64,000 nt of DNA from an uncultured Pelagimonas sp. (GCA_947497905.1 CANMIH010000005.1:124001-188000); one strand, 5' to 3'; shown: positions 18,444-27,892, numbered from the stretch's first letter. Translations and numbers: made by a program. The notes: generated from the sequence alone by a model not told the origin.

Positions 18444-19964
18444 TCAATACCAGGCATCAGGCAGGTCCTCTTTGCGCTTGGCCACATAGGCCGCCAGTTC
18501 ATCCTTCTTGGCGACATCCATGGCTGGGGCTTCGTAGGTGTTGAGCAGGTGGTTCCACCGATCATAGGCGCGGCGACGCATGTCCTGTCTGCCGCCTTCT
18601 TCCCAGCTTTCAACATTCTCTGAATCCGACAGCTGCGCCTCGTAAAAGGCATCTTGGTAGTGGCGCATGGTGTGGGCCGATCCAAGGAAATGCCCGCCCG
18701 GATCAACCTCACCATAGGCGTCACGCGCCATGGCCTCATCATCGGTGACAAGCCCCTGGTTCAAGACCTTGCAATAGGACCCCAGCCGATCCGCATCCAT
18801 CACCAGCTTTTCGAACCCGGTGGAGAGCCCACCTTCCAGCCAACCTGCTGAGTGTAAAACGAAATTCGCACCGGCGAGCATGGTGGAATGCATGCTGTCC
18901 GCGCTCTCATACGCCGCCTGCGCATCTTCAACTTTAGACGCGGTGAGCGAGCCTCCGCACCGCAGCGGCAGCCCGGCGCGGCGGGCCAGCTGGCCAATCG
19001 CATAATTCGACACCACCGGTTCCGGCATACCAAAGGTCGGCGCGCCGGATTTCAACGACATCGATGACAGGAAGTTGCCCATCACAAACGGCGCGCCGGG
19101 GCGGATGATCTGAACAAAGGCGCAGACCATCATCGCCTCGGCCATAGCCTGCGCCACCGCGGCCGCGGTTGACACCGGCCCCATGGCGCCGGTGAGAATA
19201 AAGGGCACAACAATCAACCCCTGCCCCCGCGCGGAATAGACCCGGGCACATTCCGTGACGACACGGTCAACCAAGAGCGGCGAGTTGGTGTTGACGTTGC
19301 CCATGATGACGCAGTTCTGCTCCATCACCTCTTTGCCAAACACAATCTCGGCCATATCGACACTGTCCTGCGCGCGGCTCATCTCGGTGATGGCCCCCAG
19401 ATGCGGTTTGTCGGACAGGGTCATGTGGGCATAGAGCATATCAAGATGGCGTTTGCTCACCGGAACATCACAGGGTTCACAGGTCACAAAGCCGCCATGG
19501 TGCAGCGACGGCAGCATATAGGTCAGTTTGACCAGCTTCTCGAAACTCTCCATGTCACCATAGCGCCGCCCCCCTTCCAGATCGCGCACAAAGGGCGAGC
19601 CATAGACCGGTGCAAATACTTGATTTTGCCCACCGATCACCACCGACCGATCAGGGTTGCGGGCCAGCTGGGTGAACTCGCGAGGCGCCTTGGCACAAAG
19701 CGCCCGGATCCAACTTGCATCGGCCCGAACAATGTCACCTTCCACCCGTGCGCCTGCCTCTTTCCAGATGCGCAGCGCCTCTGGATCGTCGCGAAAGGCA
19801 ATCCCAACCTCTTCAAAGATCCAGTCAACCTGGCGTTCCAGACGTACGATCTGTTCTTCATCCAAAACGTCAAAATGCGGCAAAACCCTTTTTATATAAG
19901 GGGATGCAGGTGCAGCTATTTGTGTTTCCGACCGATTACGTGAAGCGCGAGCGCGGCGGGCCAT
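18444..19964 (-). CDS. MttB-superfamily methyltransferase (non-pyrrolysine)
   Basis: 506 aa, the usual length for trimethylamine methyltransferase-family proteins. Characteristic stretches include CVIMGNVNTNSPLL, the APFVMGNFLSSMSLKSGAPTFGMPEP region and AGANFVLHSAGWLEGGL. The frame is open throughout with no in-frame UAG, so it belongs to the non-Pyl branch that includes the glycine betaine methyltransferase MtgB. No corrinoid protein or reactivase gene is adjacent, so the methyl acceptor is unclear. It is the first gene of a five-gene operon, with GGAGT ahead of the ATG, and is divergent from a LysR gene. Demethylation of a quaternary amine or betaine is the likeliest role. Confidence 0.88.
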   Translation of the reverse strand: MARRARASRNRSETQIAAPASPYIKRVLPHFDVLDEEQIVRLERQVDWIFEEVGIAFRDDPEALRIWKEAGARVEGDIVRADASWIRALCAKAPREFTQLARNPDRSVVIGGQNQVFAPVYGSPFVRDLEGGRRYGDMESFEKLVKLTYMLPSLHHGGFVTCEPCDVPVSKRHLDMLYAHMTLSDKPHLGAITEMSRAQDSVDMAEIVFGKEVMEQNCVIMGNVNTNSPLLVDRVVTECARVYSARGQGLIVVPFILTGAMGPVSTAAAVAQAMAEAMMVCAFVQIIRPGAPFVMGNFLSSMSLKSGAPTFGMPEPVVSNYAIGQLARRAGLPLRCGGSLTASKVEDAQAAYESADSMHSTMLAGANFVLHSAGWLEGGLSTGFEKLVMDADRLGSYCKVLNQGLVTDDEAMARDAYGEVDPGGHFLGSAHTMRHYQDAFYEAQLSDSENVESWEEGGRQDMRRRAYDRWNHLLNTYEAPAMDVAKKDELAAYVAKRKEDLPDAWY

Positions 19965-20056
19965 GAGCGGACTCCATTTGAGATTTCGAAAACCCTACCC
20001 CGCATCGTTTTCGCTGTGACCCTTGAAAAACTTAATCATTTGGATAAACACAGATT

Positions 20057-20950
20057 ATGCAAGAACTCTGGAAACTGGTCACCTCCCCCCGCCATCTTAT
20101 TGTTTTTGAAGCGGCAGCGCGGCTTGGGTCTTTCACCCGTGCCGCTGATGAAATGAATGTTCAGCAACCAGCCGTCTCGGCCGCCATCAAACAGCTTGAA
20201 GCCTCGCTAGGGGTTCCACTCTTTCGCCGAAGCCATCGGCGCGTGTCGCTGACCAATGCCGGAGCGCGCCTTTATGCGGATGTTTCGCGCGCCTTTGGTG
20301 AAATTCTGGAATCCGCTCTCGCGGTGCGCCAAAGATCGCTCAACGACCATGTCACGCTCAGCACCTCATCGGCCTTTTCCGTCTATTGGATCATGCCCCG
20401 CCTCAGGGACCTGCACGCCAGACACCCCAATATTGACCTACGCCTGCAGTCCAGCGACCGCGAACCTGACATCGATGCAGAAAGCATCAGCCTCGCCATA
20501 CGCCGTGGCACTGGCGACTGGCCGGACTGTCATAGCGAACTGATTGCAACGGAAGAGATCTATCCCGTGGCAAGCCCGCGTGTGATGGCGTCTGCGGTCA
20601 ATCTCGCCACTGTTCCAAACCTGCTGCATGAAAAACTGATCCACCTGGAAGAGCCCATCCGCGAGCGACCGGGCTGGCAGCAGTGGTTTGCGCATTTTGG
20701 TGTGACGGGACGCCCGCCCGCGGCAGGCCTGCGATTGAACGACTATGCCCTCGTGCTTCAGGCGGCCATTGCGGGTGAAGGATTTGCCTTTGGCTGGAAC
20801 CACCTCACCGGTCCGTTGATCGATCAGGGGCTTCTGGCAGGCAAGCGAGACTGGACATGGACCACCGGCGAAGGGTTCTATCTTGTCTGGTCTCGCAATA
20901 TCCCCCTTACCGAAAACGCCGTATTGGTGCGGGACTGGCTCCTGTCCTAA
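20057..20950 (+). CDS. LysR-family transcriptional regulator
   Basis: 297 aa. The N-terminal HTH (LIVFEAAARLGSFTRAADEMNVQQPAVSAAIKQLE, residues 14-48) is followed by a GcvA-type substrate-binding domain. It starts 92 bases from the mttB-type gene in the opposite direction, the classic layout for a LysR regulator and its target operon. The operon also carries its own GlxA-type regulator, so two regulators may act on it. The effector is unknown. Confidence 0.88.
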   Translation: MQELWKLVTSPRHLIVFEAAARLGSFTRAADEMNVQQPAVSAAIKQLEASLGVPLFRRSHRRVSLTNAGARLYADVSRAFGEILESALAVRQRSLNDHVTLSTSSAFSVYWIMPRLRDLHARHPNIDLRLQSSDREPDIDAESISLAIRRGTGDWPDCHSELIATEEIYPVASPRVMASAVNLATVPNLLHEKLIHLEEPIRERPGWQQWFAHFGVTGRPPAAGLRLNDYALVLQAAIAGEGFAFGWNHLTGPLIDQGLLAGKRDWTWTTGEGFYLVWSRNIPLTENAVLVRDWLLS

Positions 20951-20959
20951 CCCCGCAGA

Positions 20960-23713
20960 TCACTCCACTTCAAATTTGGCAGGCAGATCCAACAGCTCGG
21001 ACACTGGGACCGCACGAGAGAAAAAGTACCCCTGCGCATAGGCACAATTGCGCGACTTGAAAAAGGCCAGTTGATCAGATGTTTCGATCCCTTCAGCAAT
21101 CACTTTGCTGCCAAGGTGTTGCGCCAGGTTCAAAATCGCCTGACAGAGCCCGGAGGCGCGGATATCATTCGGCACTCCACGCACAAAAGCCTTGTCCATC
21201 TTGAGAAAATCAAACTCGTTTTCAAGGAAGTAGGTCAGACTAGAATAACCCGCACCAAAATCATCCAAGGCAACCGTCACACCTGATTTCCGCAGGGCCG
21301 AAAGGGTGCTGCGGATCTGATCGCTTGAATCCAACAGCGCGCTTTCGGTGATTTCAACCGAGACACTGGCATCATCAGGCGTGTTCTCCCGAATATACGT
21401 CACCCAATCGAGCCCCTCACCAGAGGCCCGCGCCGCAAGTTCCGTTGGCGAGTTGTTGATGCTGATCCGAAAGCCAGGGCCAAATTTCTGTCGCAAGTCA
21501 AAGATATCGGCACAGGCTTTGCGCAGCACCAGATCTCCGATCTCAACACTTAACCCCAACTCTTCGGCGACTGGTAGAAATGCATCTGGTGACAGCGGGC
21601 CCAGCTGCGGGTGATTGAAGCGAAGCAATGCTTCGGCCTGCGCAACCCGCCCTGTCTTCAGATCAATGATGGGCTGATAGACCAGCTCAAAATGGTCTTC
21701 TTTCAAGGCCCGAGCCAGATCATCATGTAGCCGCAATCGGTCACGGGTCAGTCGACCGATTTCCGGGGTAAACTGGCGCTGCTGGCCGCCGCCCGATGCC
21801 TTGGCGGCGTACATGGCTTGATCTGCCGCCATAAGCAAAGTCGCAGGATCATGGGCGTGATTGGGAAAAAACGCCATGCCGACAGATGCCCCAATCCGTA
21901 GGGTTTCAAAATCAATGTCAAACGGGCGTTGCATGCGCTCAATTATACGCTCAGCCACATCCTGCGCCCGCGTCAGCGGATCATCGTCTGTGACCAGAAT
22001 AATGAACTCGTCTCCCGCATGCCGCGCCACAAAATCCCGTGGTCCTGCACTGTCCCGCAATCTCTGGGCCGCGCGTTTGATGAGCTCATCCCCCGACGCA
22101 TGCCCCAGTTTATCGTTGATCGGCTTCAACCCATCGAGATCAACAAACAACAAAGCAATCTCACTGCGGAGCCGTCGAGCTTCGGTCAGAGCTTCTTCGA
22201 GATGGATATTGAGAGCCGAGCGATTTGGTAGGTTGGTGAGGAAATCAACCCGTGCCTGCTGAAGCAGGGTTTCGCGCGCTTCCCGTTGGAAGGTGATGTT
22301 TCGAATAACCACAACAACATCCCCGGACATGCCCACGCGGCACAAGCGGGCTTCGAAATCTCTCAGATCTTTGCCAAACTTAAGTTGGTATTCAAAGCTT
22401 CGCACCTCGCCAGAGGTCGCAAGCCTGCGCAGGTTCTCTTCAAATTTGGCGGCAACATCGGGGGGTAAAAACGCACTGATCCGCTGTCCAAGAAGTTGCT
22501 CTGCTGGACGCACAAGATCGACTTCGCTTTGGGCTTTATAGTCCAAGATATACCCGCGATGATCCATGCGGAAATAGATATCTGGCAGCGCATCAAGCAG
22601 CGCTTCTAGCTGACGCCGTTTGGTGACTTCGGCATTTTCAGCCGAGAGCCGAGCATAGGACATACGCCGGTAGCTCTGAGCGATCTGTTGAAATTCCGCC
22701 ACACGATTGGACTGATTTTCCAGACCACCATCCTCCAAGCGGCCTGCCTCAAGCTTTTTCAGCGCAAGGTTCAGCGCCCCAAGCGGGCGCAGCAGTTGAT
22801 GATCCAATAGGCGCATGATGCCAAACCACATCAAGACCAGAATGAAAAACAGCACAAAAAGTCGGTTGGCCACCTGCTCAAGCGCGAGGCTCCAGGCCTG
22901 TTGCACCGGGAGCCCCACCACCATTTGAACGTTGTGTCCTTTGTCATCGCGCAAGAAGGCCTGTTGCGCAATCACACGTTGCACGCCATCGTCACCTGTG
23001 ATGCGCTTGGCCTGAAACTCAAGCAACAAAGCCAGACTGGCATCAATATCGGTGACTCGTCTCCCAAGCAGAGTATCGTCGCGTGGATAGGCCGCGACAA
23101 CGCGGGCGCGCCGGTCGAGAATATAGGCAAAAGCGCCCGCAGGAAGCTGGGCTTTAGACACCAATTGATCCCACCATTCCAGCGACAATACCGCAACCAG
23201 CGCACCACTGGGATTGGTTAGGTCAGGTGGCAAAACAGGATAGGCGAAATTGAGACTGATCTCACCTGTGATCGGATCCTCTTGATAAGACCCAACAGAA
23301 AACCTTGACAGATCAATGGCCTGGCGAAAATAGGGCTGATCCGCAACCGAGATAGATGGCAAAACGGGCAAGGCGCTACAGCGAATTACCCCATCTTCAT
23401 CAGGGGCGGCGATATTGGCGTAGCGTGGTGTCAGGGGCAAGAGCCGAGACAGAAAGCCGCCACAGCCTTCATCATCATGTCCAAAGATCTCGGGATCTTG
23501 TGCCAATGTTTTCAGAAACACCCGCGTGTCGCCAATCACGGCTTGCTGTTCACGCATCACCTGATCCACAAGCCGGGCGCCTGTGCGACGCTCTTGATCG
23601 ATCAGATGCTGATATTCTTGCCCGCCCCACATCACAATCAACGCGATACTAGGCAGAGCCAGTAGCATCAGAAGGATGCGCAGTTGAATGCGTATCGACA
23701 GCGAACGCAGCAT
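20960..23713 (-). CDS. dCache-HAMP-PAS-GGDEF-EAL membrane protein
   Basis: 917 aa inner-membrane c-di-GMP enzyme. Order: TM1 (about 12-30), periplasmic dCache-like sensor (35-280), TM2 (about 285-303), HAMP (305-355), PAS (385-500), GGDEF (505-665, signature AGDEF) and EAL (675-910, with EALLRF, NNSP and DDFGAGYSS). The I-site RxxD is absent (GPRD). The EAL metal and catalytic residues look intact, so diguanylate cyclase, phosphodiesterase or both are possible. The ATG at 23713 is preferred; an extension to 23797 adds a non-hydrophobic stretch before TM1. It is divergent from a second GGDEF-EAL gene. Confidence 0.9.
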   Translation of the reverse strand: MLRSLSIRIQLRILLMLLALPSIALIVMWGGQEYQHLIDQERRTGARLVDQVMREQQAVIGDTRVFLKTLAQDPEIFGHDDEGCGGFLSRLLPLTPRYANIAAPDEDGVIRCSALPVLPSISVADQPYFRQAIDLSRFSVGSYQEDPITGEISLNFAYPVLPPDLTNPSGALVAVLSLEWWDQLVSKAQLPAGAFAYILDRRARVVAAYPRDDTLLGRRVTDIDASLALLLEFQAKRITGDDGVQRVIAQQAFLRDDKGHNVQMVVGLPVQQAWSLALEQVANRLFVLFFILVLMWFGIMRLLDHQLLRPLGALNLALKKLEAGRLEDGGLENQSNRVAEFQQIAQSYRRMSYARLSAENAEVTKRRQLEALLDALPDIYFRMDHRGYILDYKAQSEVDLVRPAEQLLGQRISAFLPPDVAAKFEENLRRLATSGEVRSFEYQLKFGKDLRDFEARLCRVGMSGDVVVVIRNITFQREARETLLQQARVDFLTNLPNRSALNIHLEEALTEARRLRSEIALLFVDLDGLKPINDKLGHASGDELIKRAAQRLRDSAGPRDFVARHAGDEFIILVTDDDPLTRAQDVAERIIERMQRPFDIDFETLRIGASVGMAFFPNHAHDPATLLMAADQAMYAAKASGGGQQRQFTPEIGRLTRDRLRLHDDLARALKEDHFELVYQPIIDLKTGRVAQAEALLRFNHPQLGPLSPDAFLPVAEELGLSVEIGDLVLRKACADIFDLRQKFGPGFRISINNSPTELAARASGEGLDWVTYIRENTPDDASVSVEITESALLDSSDQIRSTLSALRKSGVTVALDDFGAGYSSLTYFLENEFDFLKMDKAFVRGVPNDIRASGLCQAILNLAQHLGSKVIAEGIETSDQLAFFKSRNCAYAQGYFFSRAVPVSELLDLPAKFEVE

Positions 23714-24088
23714 TTCGTTTCTTCCGCCTTCTGGTCCGGTGGTACACGACAAGACACGCCTAAACTGTACACGGCACGCAATCTTAGCAATATGCAAATC
23801 TCACGCGCAGATGACCAAACCACCGCAAATTTGCTAGCTATTGCGTATGGCTTACGTGGGATAATGTAGTTTTTACAAGACTTACCCTCCATGCCGGACT
23901 ACATTTTCTAAGCACACCAAATGCACCGCGCAATTGCGCGCCGCAATCGGAGATGACTTTTCGCAGCTGACTTTCCGCCCGCACCGGAAACACGATCACC
24001 CACAGGCGTCGATTTTCAGCTTCGTGGAGACGGAATTACCCGTTCTGAATGGTCAGCGCGCGTTGCAGACGAAACACTAGGATAGCAA
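23714..24088. promoter_or_regulatory. Divergent promoter region of two GGDEF-EAL genes
   Basis: 375 bases without a supported gene. The left half is AT-rich, with runs such as GTAGTTTTTACAAG, and probably holds the promoter of the leftward gene. A perfect 14-bp palindrome lies at 23927-23940. Confidence 0.5.
23927..23940. promoter_or_regulatory. Perfect 14-bp palindrome, operator candidate
   Basis: CGCGCAATTGCGCG, fully self-complementary, about midway between the two divergent cyclic-di-GMP genes. The cognate regulator is unknown. Confidence 0.4.
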
Positions 24089-26422
24089 ATGGCAAACCGG
24101 AATTTATCCGACCCATTATCCGACCATCTCCCTGCTCCTGAGGCTGCGTTTCAGGGGTCTCTTCGTCTGCTTTATCGTGTTGCCGCCGCGCTCTTTCTTT
24201 GTGCCTTTTTGATTGTGTCGGTGCGCATTTCCCAGTTCGGCTGGACCCAAGTTTTTGGTGTGCAAATTTTCTGCATCGTCACGGGCCTTTGGGCGGCGGT
24301 ATCTGCGAAACTGGTAACGCCCGAAATCAGGGTGTTCACCATGACGGGGGCTTTCTTTGGCGTTGGAGTTTGCGGCCTACTTCAATTTGGCCTGACCGCA
24401 CCTGCACATTTCACATTTGTTCTGGCCCCTTTAATTGCTGCGACGACCTTAAGCAAACGCCAGACACTGACGGTCTTCATAATCTCCCTTATTTTGCTTG
24501 GGCTGACCGCAACTTATTTTGTTCAGGGGCAAGGACGTCCTTTGCTGGAGCATGAGGCCGCGGCGCTTCAAGATCCAAGAAACTGGATCTCAAGTATTCT
24601 AGCGATCGGTGCAACCGCCGCAGCCCAGTGTCTTCTGGTCTTGCAACTGCGCCACCTCTGGGAACGCAGTTACCTTGGCACAATCGAGCGGCACAAACAA
24701 ATGTCGGCACTTGTCCAACACGCACCAGAAGGGATTGCCATTCTCGATGCAGACACTGGGCTTCTTCTTCAAATCAACCCCGCCGCCGCACAGCTTTTCG
24801 GTATCCCGCCCGATGAGCCTCTTGTTGAGAAGGGTTTTCTAAACTTCTGCCCCGAGTTTCAACCGGAGGGCCAGAAATCCCAATTCGTCCTCCAGGAGAA
24901 CTTCAAGGCGGCCCTCGCGGGTGAGCTCCCCAAACTAGACTGGCAGCTGCTCTCATCGACGGGGCGCAAAACACGGGTCGACTTATCTTTGGCCAAACTG
25001 CCGTCCAATGAGGCCAATCTGATCCGCGTGGGCCTGACGGATATGACAGAACTGTACAGCGCATATGAGGAAGTTCGCCAAACGAGCTTTACCGACACCC
25101 TGACCGGCCTTCCAAATCGGCGGCAACTTACTGTGAAGCTGGCCGAGATTTTGCCGCATACCAAATCATCCATTCTCGAAGTGGCTGTCATCGTTCTTGA
25201 TCTGGATCGACTGAAGCTTGTCAACAATCGGTTCGGGCATTTCAGCGGTGATCGGATCATTGCCCAGACCGCTATTAGATTGAACAACATCCTGACAGAA
25301 GACGCTTTTCTAGCGCGGACCGCTGGGGATGAATTTGTTATTATGCTCAAAGGAAACGACATTGAAGCACCCGCTCAGGCCCTGGCCCAGCGGGCCCTGG
25401 ACGCCCTGTCTCCGCCATTTCAACTTGGCACCGGCGCCGTCTTCACCAGCGCGTCAATTGGCTTTGCGCTTTCCTCTCATGTTGAAGATCAAGGGGACTG
25501 GCTGTTGTCAGCGGCGGATCAAGCCATGCATCATGCCAAATCTCAGGGGGGGAACCGGCTGTGCATGTTTAATAGCACAATTGGCGAACAGGCCCGCGAC
25601 CGGCACAGCCTGATTTCTGATTTGATGGCGGGCCTCGACGACAACGCCCTCACCGTTCACTATCAACCGGTCGTTCATCTCAAAACGGGTCGCATTGCCA
25701 AAGTCGAGGCCTTGGCGCGATGGACCCATCCCACGCTTGGCCCCATCGCACCGTCGCGGTTTATCCCCCTTGCGGAAGAAGCTGGGCTGATCACAAAGAT
25801 TGGTGAAGTCGTGCGGCGGCAAAGCCTCACCGACTTTCCCGAACTCATGGATCATTTTGAAGGCCCTTTTCAGATCTGCTTGAATGTCTCACCCTATGAG
25901 CTCGAAACACTAACACCTGAAACCGCAGCCTCTTGGCCCATCAAGGGCTCCATCAACGGGTTCCCCGAAGGCGCTGACAACCAAACCGCAGCAGATCCGC
26001 AATTTGTCTTGGAAATCACCGAAAGCGCGCTTTTGGGATCTGACCCCGCCTTGGCCGCAAGGCTAGAAGACCTGCGCGCACGCGGCGCCAAGCTGGCCTT
26101 GGATGATTTTGGAGCGGGCCATTCTTCGTTGACCTACTTCCTTGATCATACCTTTGACTACATCAAACTGGATCGGGCCTTTATCCAGCGCCTCAACACC
26201 ACCACAACCGCTCATGCGGTCTGTGAGACCATCTTTGGCTTTGCTGACCGCATGGGCGGCAGTGCCATAGCCGAGGGGATTGAAACGCCTGAGCAGTTGC
26301 TACAGGTGCGGGCATTGGGCTGCACCTACGGGCAGGGATTTCTATTTTCGCCCCCTCTGCCAAAGCAAAAGCTGTTGCAATTGCCGCCGCGTCTTGGCCT
26401 GCCTGAAATCCAATTGGCATAA
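24089..26422 (+). CDS. Membrane GGDEF-EAL protein with PAS domain
   Basis: 777 aa. Five or six predicted hydrophobic segments at residues 28-185 form an integral membrane sensor, followed by a PAS domain (about 205-330), GGDEF (about 335-490, signature AGDEF) and EAL (about 505-765, with VEALARW, NVSP, DDFGAGHSS). The RxxD I-site is not visible (LTED). Both catalytic motifs look usable. It differs from its divergent neighbour in having a multi-TM sensor rather than dCache. AGGATAG lies before the ATG. The signal sensed is unknown. Confidence 0.9.
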   Translation: MANRNLSDPLSDHLPAPEAAFQGSLRLLYRVAAALFLCAFLIVSVRISQFGWTQVFGVQIFCIVTGLWAAVSAKLVTPEIRVFTMTGAFFGVGVCGLLQFGLTAPAHFTFVLAPLIAATTLSKRQTLTVFIISLILLGLTATYFVQGQGRPLLEHEAAALQDPRNWISSILAIGATAAAQCLLVLQLRHLWERSYLGTIERHKQMSALVQHAPEGIAILDADTGLLLQINPAAAQLFGIPPDEPLVEKGFLNFCPEFQPEGQKSQFVLQENFKAALAGELPKLDWQLLSSTGRKTRVDLSLAKLPSNEANLIRVGLTDMTELYSAYEEVRQTSFTDTLTGLPNRRQLTVKLAEILPHTKSSILEVAVIVLDLDRLKLVNNRFGHFSGDRIIAQTAIRLNNILTEDAFLARTAGDEFVIMLKGNDIEAPAQALAQRALDALSPPFQLGTGAVFTSASIGFALSSHVEDQGDWLLSAADQAMHHAKSQGGNRLCMFNSTIGEQARDRHSLISDLMAGLDDNALTVHYQPVVHLKTGRIAKVEALARWTHPTLGPIAPSRFIPLAEEAGLITKIGEVVRRQSLTDFPELMDHFEGPFQICLNVSPYELETLTPETAASWPIKGSINGFPEGADNQTAADPQFVLEITESALLGSDPALAARLEDLRARGAKLALDDFGAGHSSLTYFLDHTFDYIKLDRAFIQRLNTTTTAHAVCETIFGFADRMGGSAIAEGIETPEQLLQVRALGCTYGQGFLFSPPLPKQKLLQLPPRLGLPEIQLA

Positions 26423-26584
26423 TTCTGGCGTAGCCCCTGGCGACGGCCCAACGCTCTCATTTGCGACATGAAAATTGCGCCTATGACGCTTTCCCGCGTA
26501 CCTCCCAGATTTGGGGCTGCCAATGTTTGATGTAAGAGGTCGCACTATGGTGACCCGTCTTCGCACTCTTGGGGAATTCGCCAA

Positions 26585-27169
26585 ATGTCTGTTCTGCTCG
26601 CCGCGCTGGAGGCCGCCAAGGCCCTGCATCTTTCAACCCCAGACCTGCGGGACTTTGCCCCCTGGCCCGTGGATCTGCAGGTGACCGACGTAACCCCTAA
26701 CCTCATTCCAGCCACACAGCATGTTGTTGACTGCACGGCCCCGACAGCGGACCAGACAGCGGACTTTGTAAACGCGATCAAAGCCTTGGCACCTCATGCA
26801 AGTTGGAAACGCACCTACACAGAAGAAGAAGTCGGCGCTGAGTTTCTCTCGCGCTACGGCTATTTCGAACTCTATGGCCCAACTGGCATGGCAAAATCCG
26901 AAAGCTGCCGGGCCTATGTCGGCTATTGGGGCGAAAACCTTGTTTATGACTGGCATCACCATGAGGCGGAAGAAATGTACTTCGCCCTCGCCGGGGCTGC
27001 GACCTTCATGACCGAGGAAAACGACGCCGTTTTTGTCACGCCGGGCCAGACACAAATGCACACCTCCAACCAACCGCATGCCATGGCCACAGGTGCCGGA
27101 CCTATTCTGACTTATATTGTTTGGCGGGGTCCGGGATTGGCGGGCCTGCCTCAGATGAGGGTTGAATGA
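26585..27169 (+). CDS. dddQ: DddQ-type cupin DMSP lyase, copy 1
   Basis: 194 aa cupin resembling DddQ, which cleaves dimethylsulfoniopropionate into dimethyl sulfide and acrylate. The metal/catalytic signature Y-xx-H-x-H-xxx-E-x-Y is present as Y121, H124, H126, E130 and Y132 (YDWHHHEAEEMY), with the distal His at H165 (NQPH). A GGGGAA SD precedes the ATG. The stop overlaps the second copy (ATGA), so the two are co-translated. Tandem dddQ genes are known from Roseovarius nubinhibens. Activity on DMSP is inferred from the motif and context; other cupin lyases cannot be fully excluded. Confidence 0.82.
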   Translation: MSVLLAALEAAKALHLSTPDLRDFAPWPVDLQVTDVTPNLIPATQHVVDCTAPTADQTADFVNAIKALAPHASWKRTYTEEEVGAEFLSRYGYFELYGPTGMAKSESCRAYVGYWGENLVYDWHHHEAEEMYFALAGAATFMTEENDAVFVTPGQTQMHTSNQPHAMATGAGPILTYIVWRGPGLAGLPQMRVE

Positions 27170-27768
27170 TGGCCCATCCAGTTTTCGAACATCTCCTTGC
27201 AGAGGTCCGCAACGCCTTTGCCACCACCGAAGCGCTCAAGGCCTTTTGCACGCTTCCATCACAGCTAGACGAGCAAGAGGTCACGCCGTTTCATGTCCCG
27301 GCCGCTGATCTGATGATCGCGGACAGAGAACTTGCGGCGGAGGGAACGGCCCTTTTGCGCGACGCCTTCATCGCCGCGAGCCCACAGGCTCAGTGGCGCG
27401 AGACCTACAAAGGCACGCGAATGGGTTCGGATTTTATGGATCGCTTTGGCTGCTACTGCCTGATTGGCGGCGGCGGACCTTACACCAGCGATCAGATGGG
27501 CGCCTACGTGGTCTATATGCCGCCCGGACTGTATTACCCCTTCCACCACCACCCGGCGAAAGAGCTGTATTACATCATCGCCGGAGAGGCGGAGTTCATG
27601 CTGGAGGGTGAAGACAACAAGGTGCTGCGCGCGGGCGAGCATCTGTTTCATCCGTCAAATCGTCCACATGCAACGCAAACCCATGACAAACCCTTCATGG
27701 CCCTTGTGTTGTGGCGTGGCGATCTCGGAACAAAGCCGGTTCTGACATATCCTGAGGGCAACACCTAG
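27166..27768 (+). CDS. dddQ: DddQ-type cupin DMSP lyase, copy 2
   Basis: 200 aa paralogue of the preceding gene. The signature appears as Y124, H127, H129, E133 and Y135 (YPFHHHPAKELY), with H168 in NRPH. Counting from the DddQ signature it matches the canonical enzyme more closely (PPGLYYPFHHHPAKE). The sequence differs widely from copy 1 outside the cupin core, so this is an old duplication or a two-gene import, not a recent copy. The start ATGATG overlaps the end of copy 1; either Met may be used. Confidence 0.87.
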   Translation: MMAHPVFEHLLAEVRNAFATTEALKAFCTLPSQLDEQEVTPFHVPAADLMIADRELAAEGTALLRDAFIAASPQAQWRETYKGTRMGSDFMDRFGCYCLIGGGGPYTSDQMGAYVVYMPPGLYYPFHHHPAKELYYIIAGEAEFMLEGEDNKVLRAGEHLFHPSNRPHATQTHDKPFMALVLWRGDLGTKPVLTYPEGNT

Positions 27769-27892
27769 AGGTTAGGAGTTTCGACTGATGCACGGCCGCA
27801 ACATGTGTATACATTCGCATACCAAACTCTAAAAATCTCATCCAACCACCCCCATCTTCTTATCAGAACACATTTATTTTGAAGGAGATGCG

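Noticed and set aside
18444-19964. Pyrrolysine-containing MttB
   Set aside because: The frame is open without an in-frame UAG, so this is the non-pyrrolysine branch.
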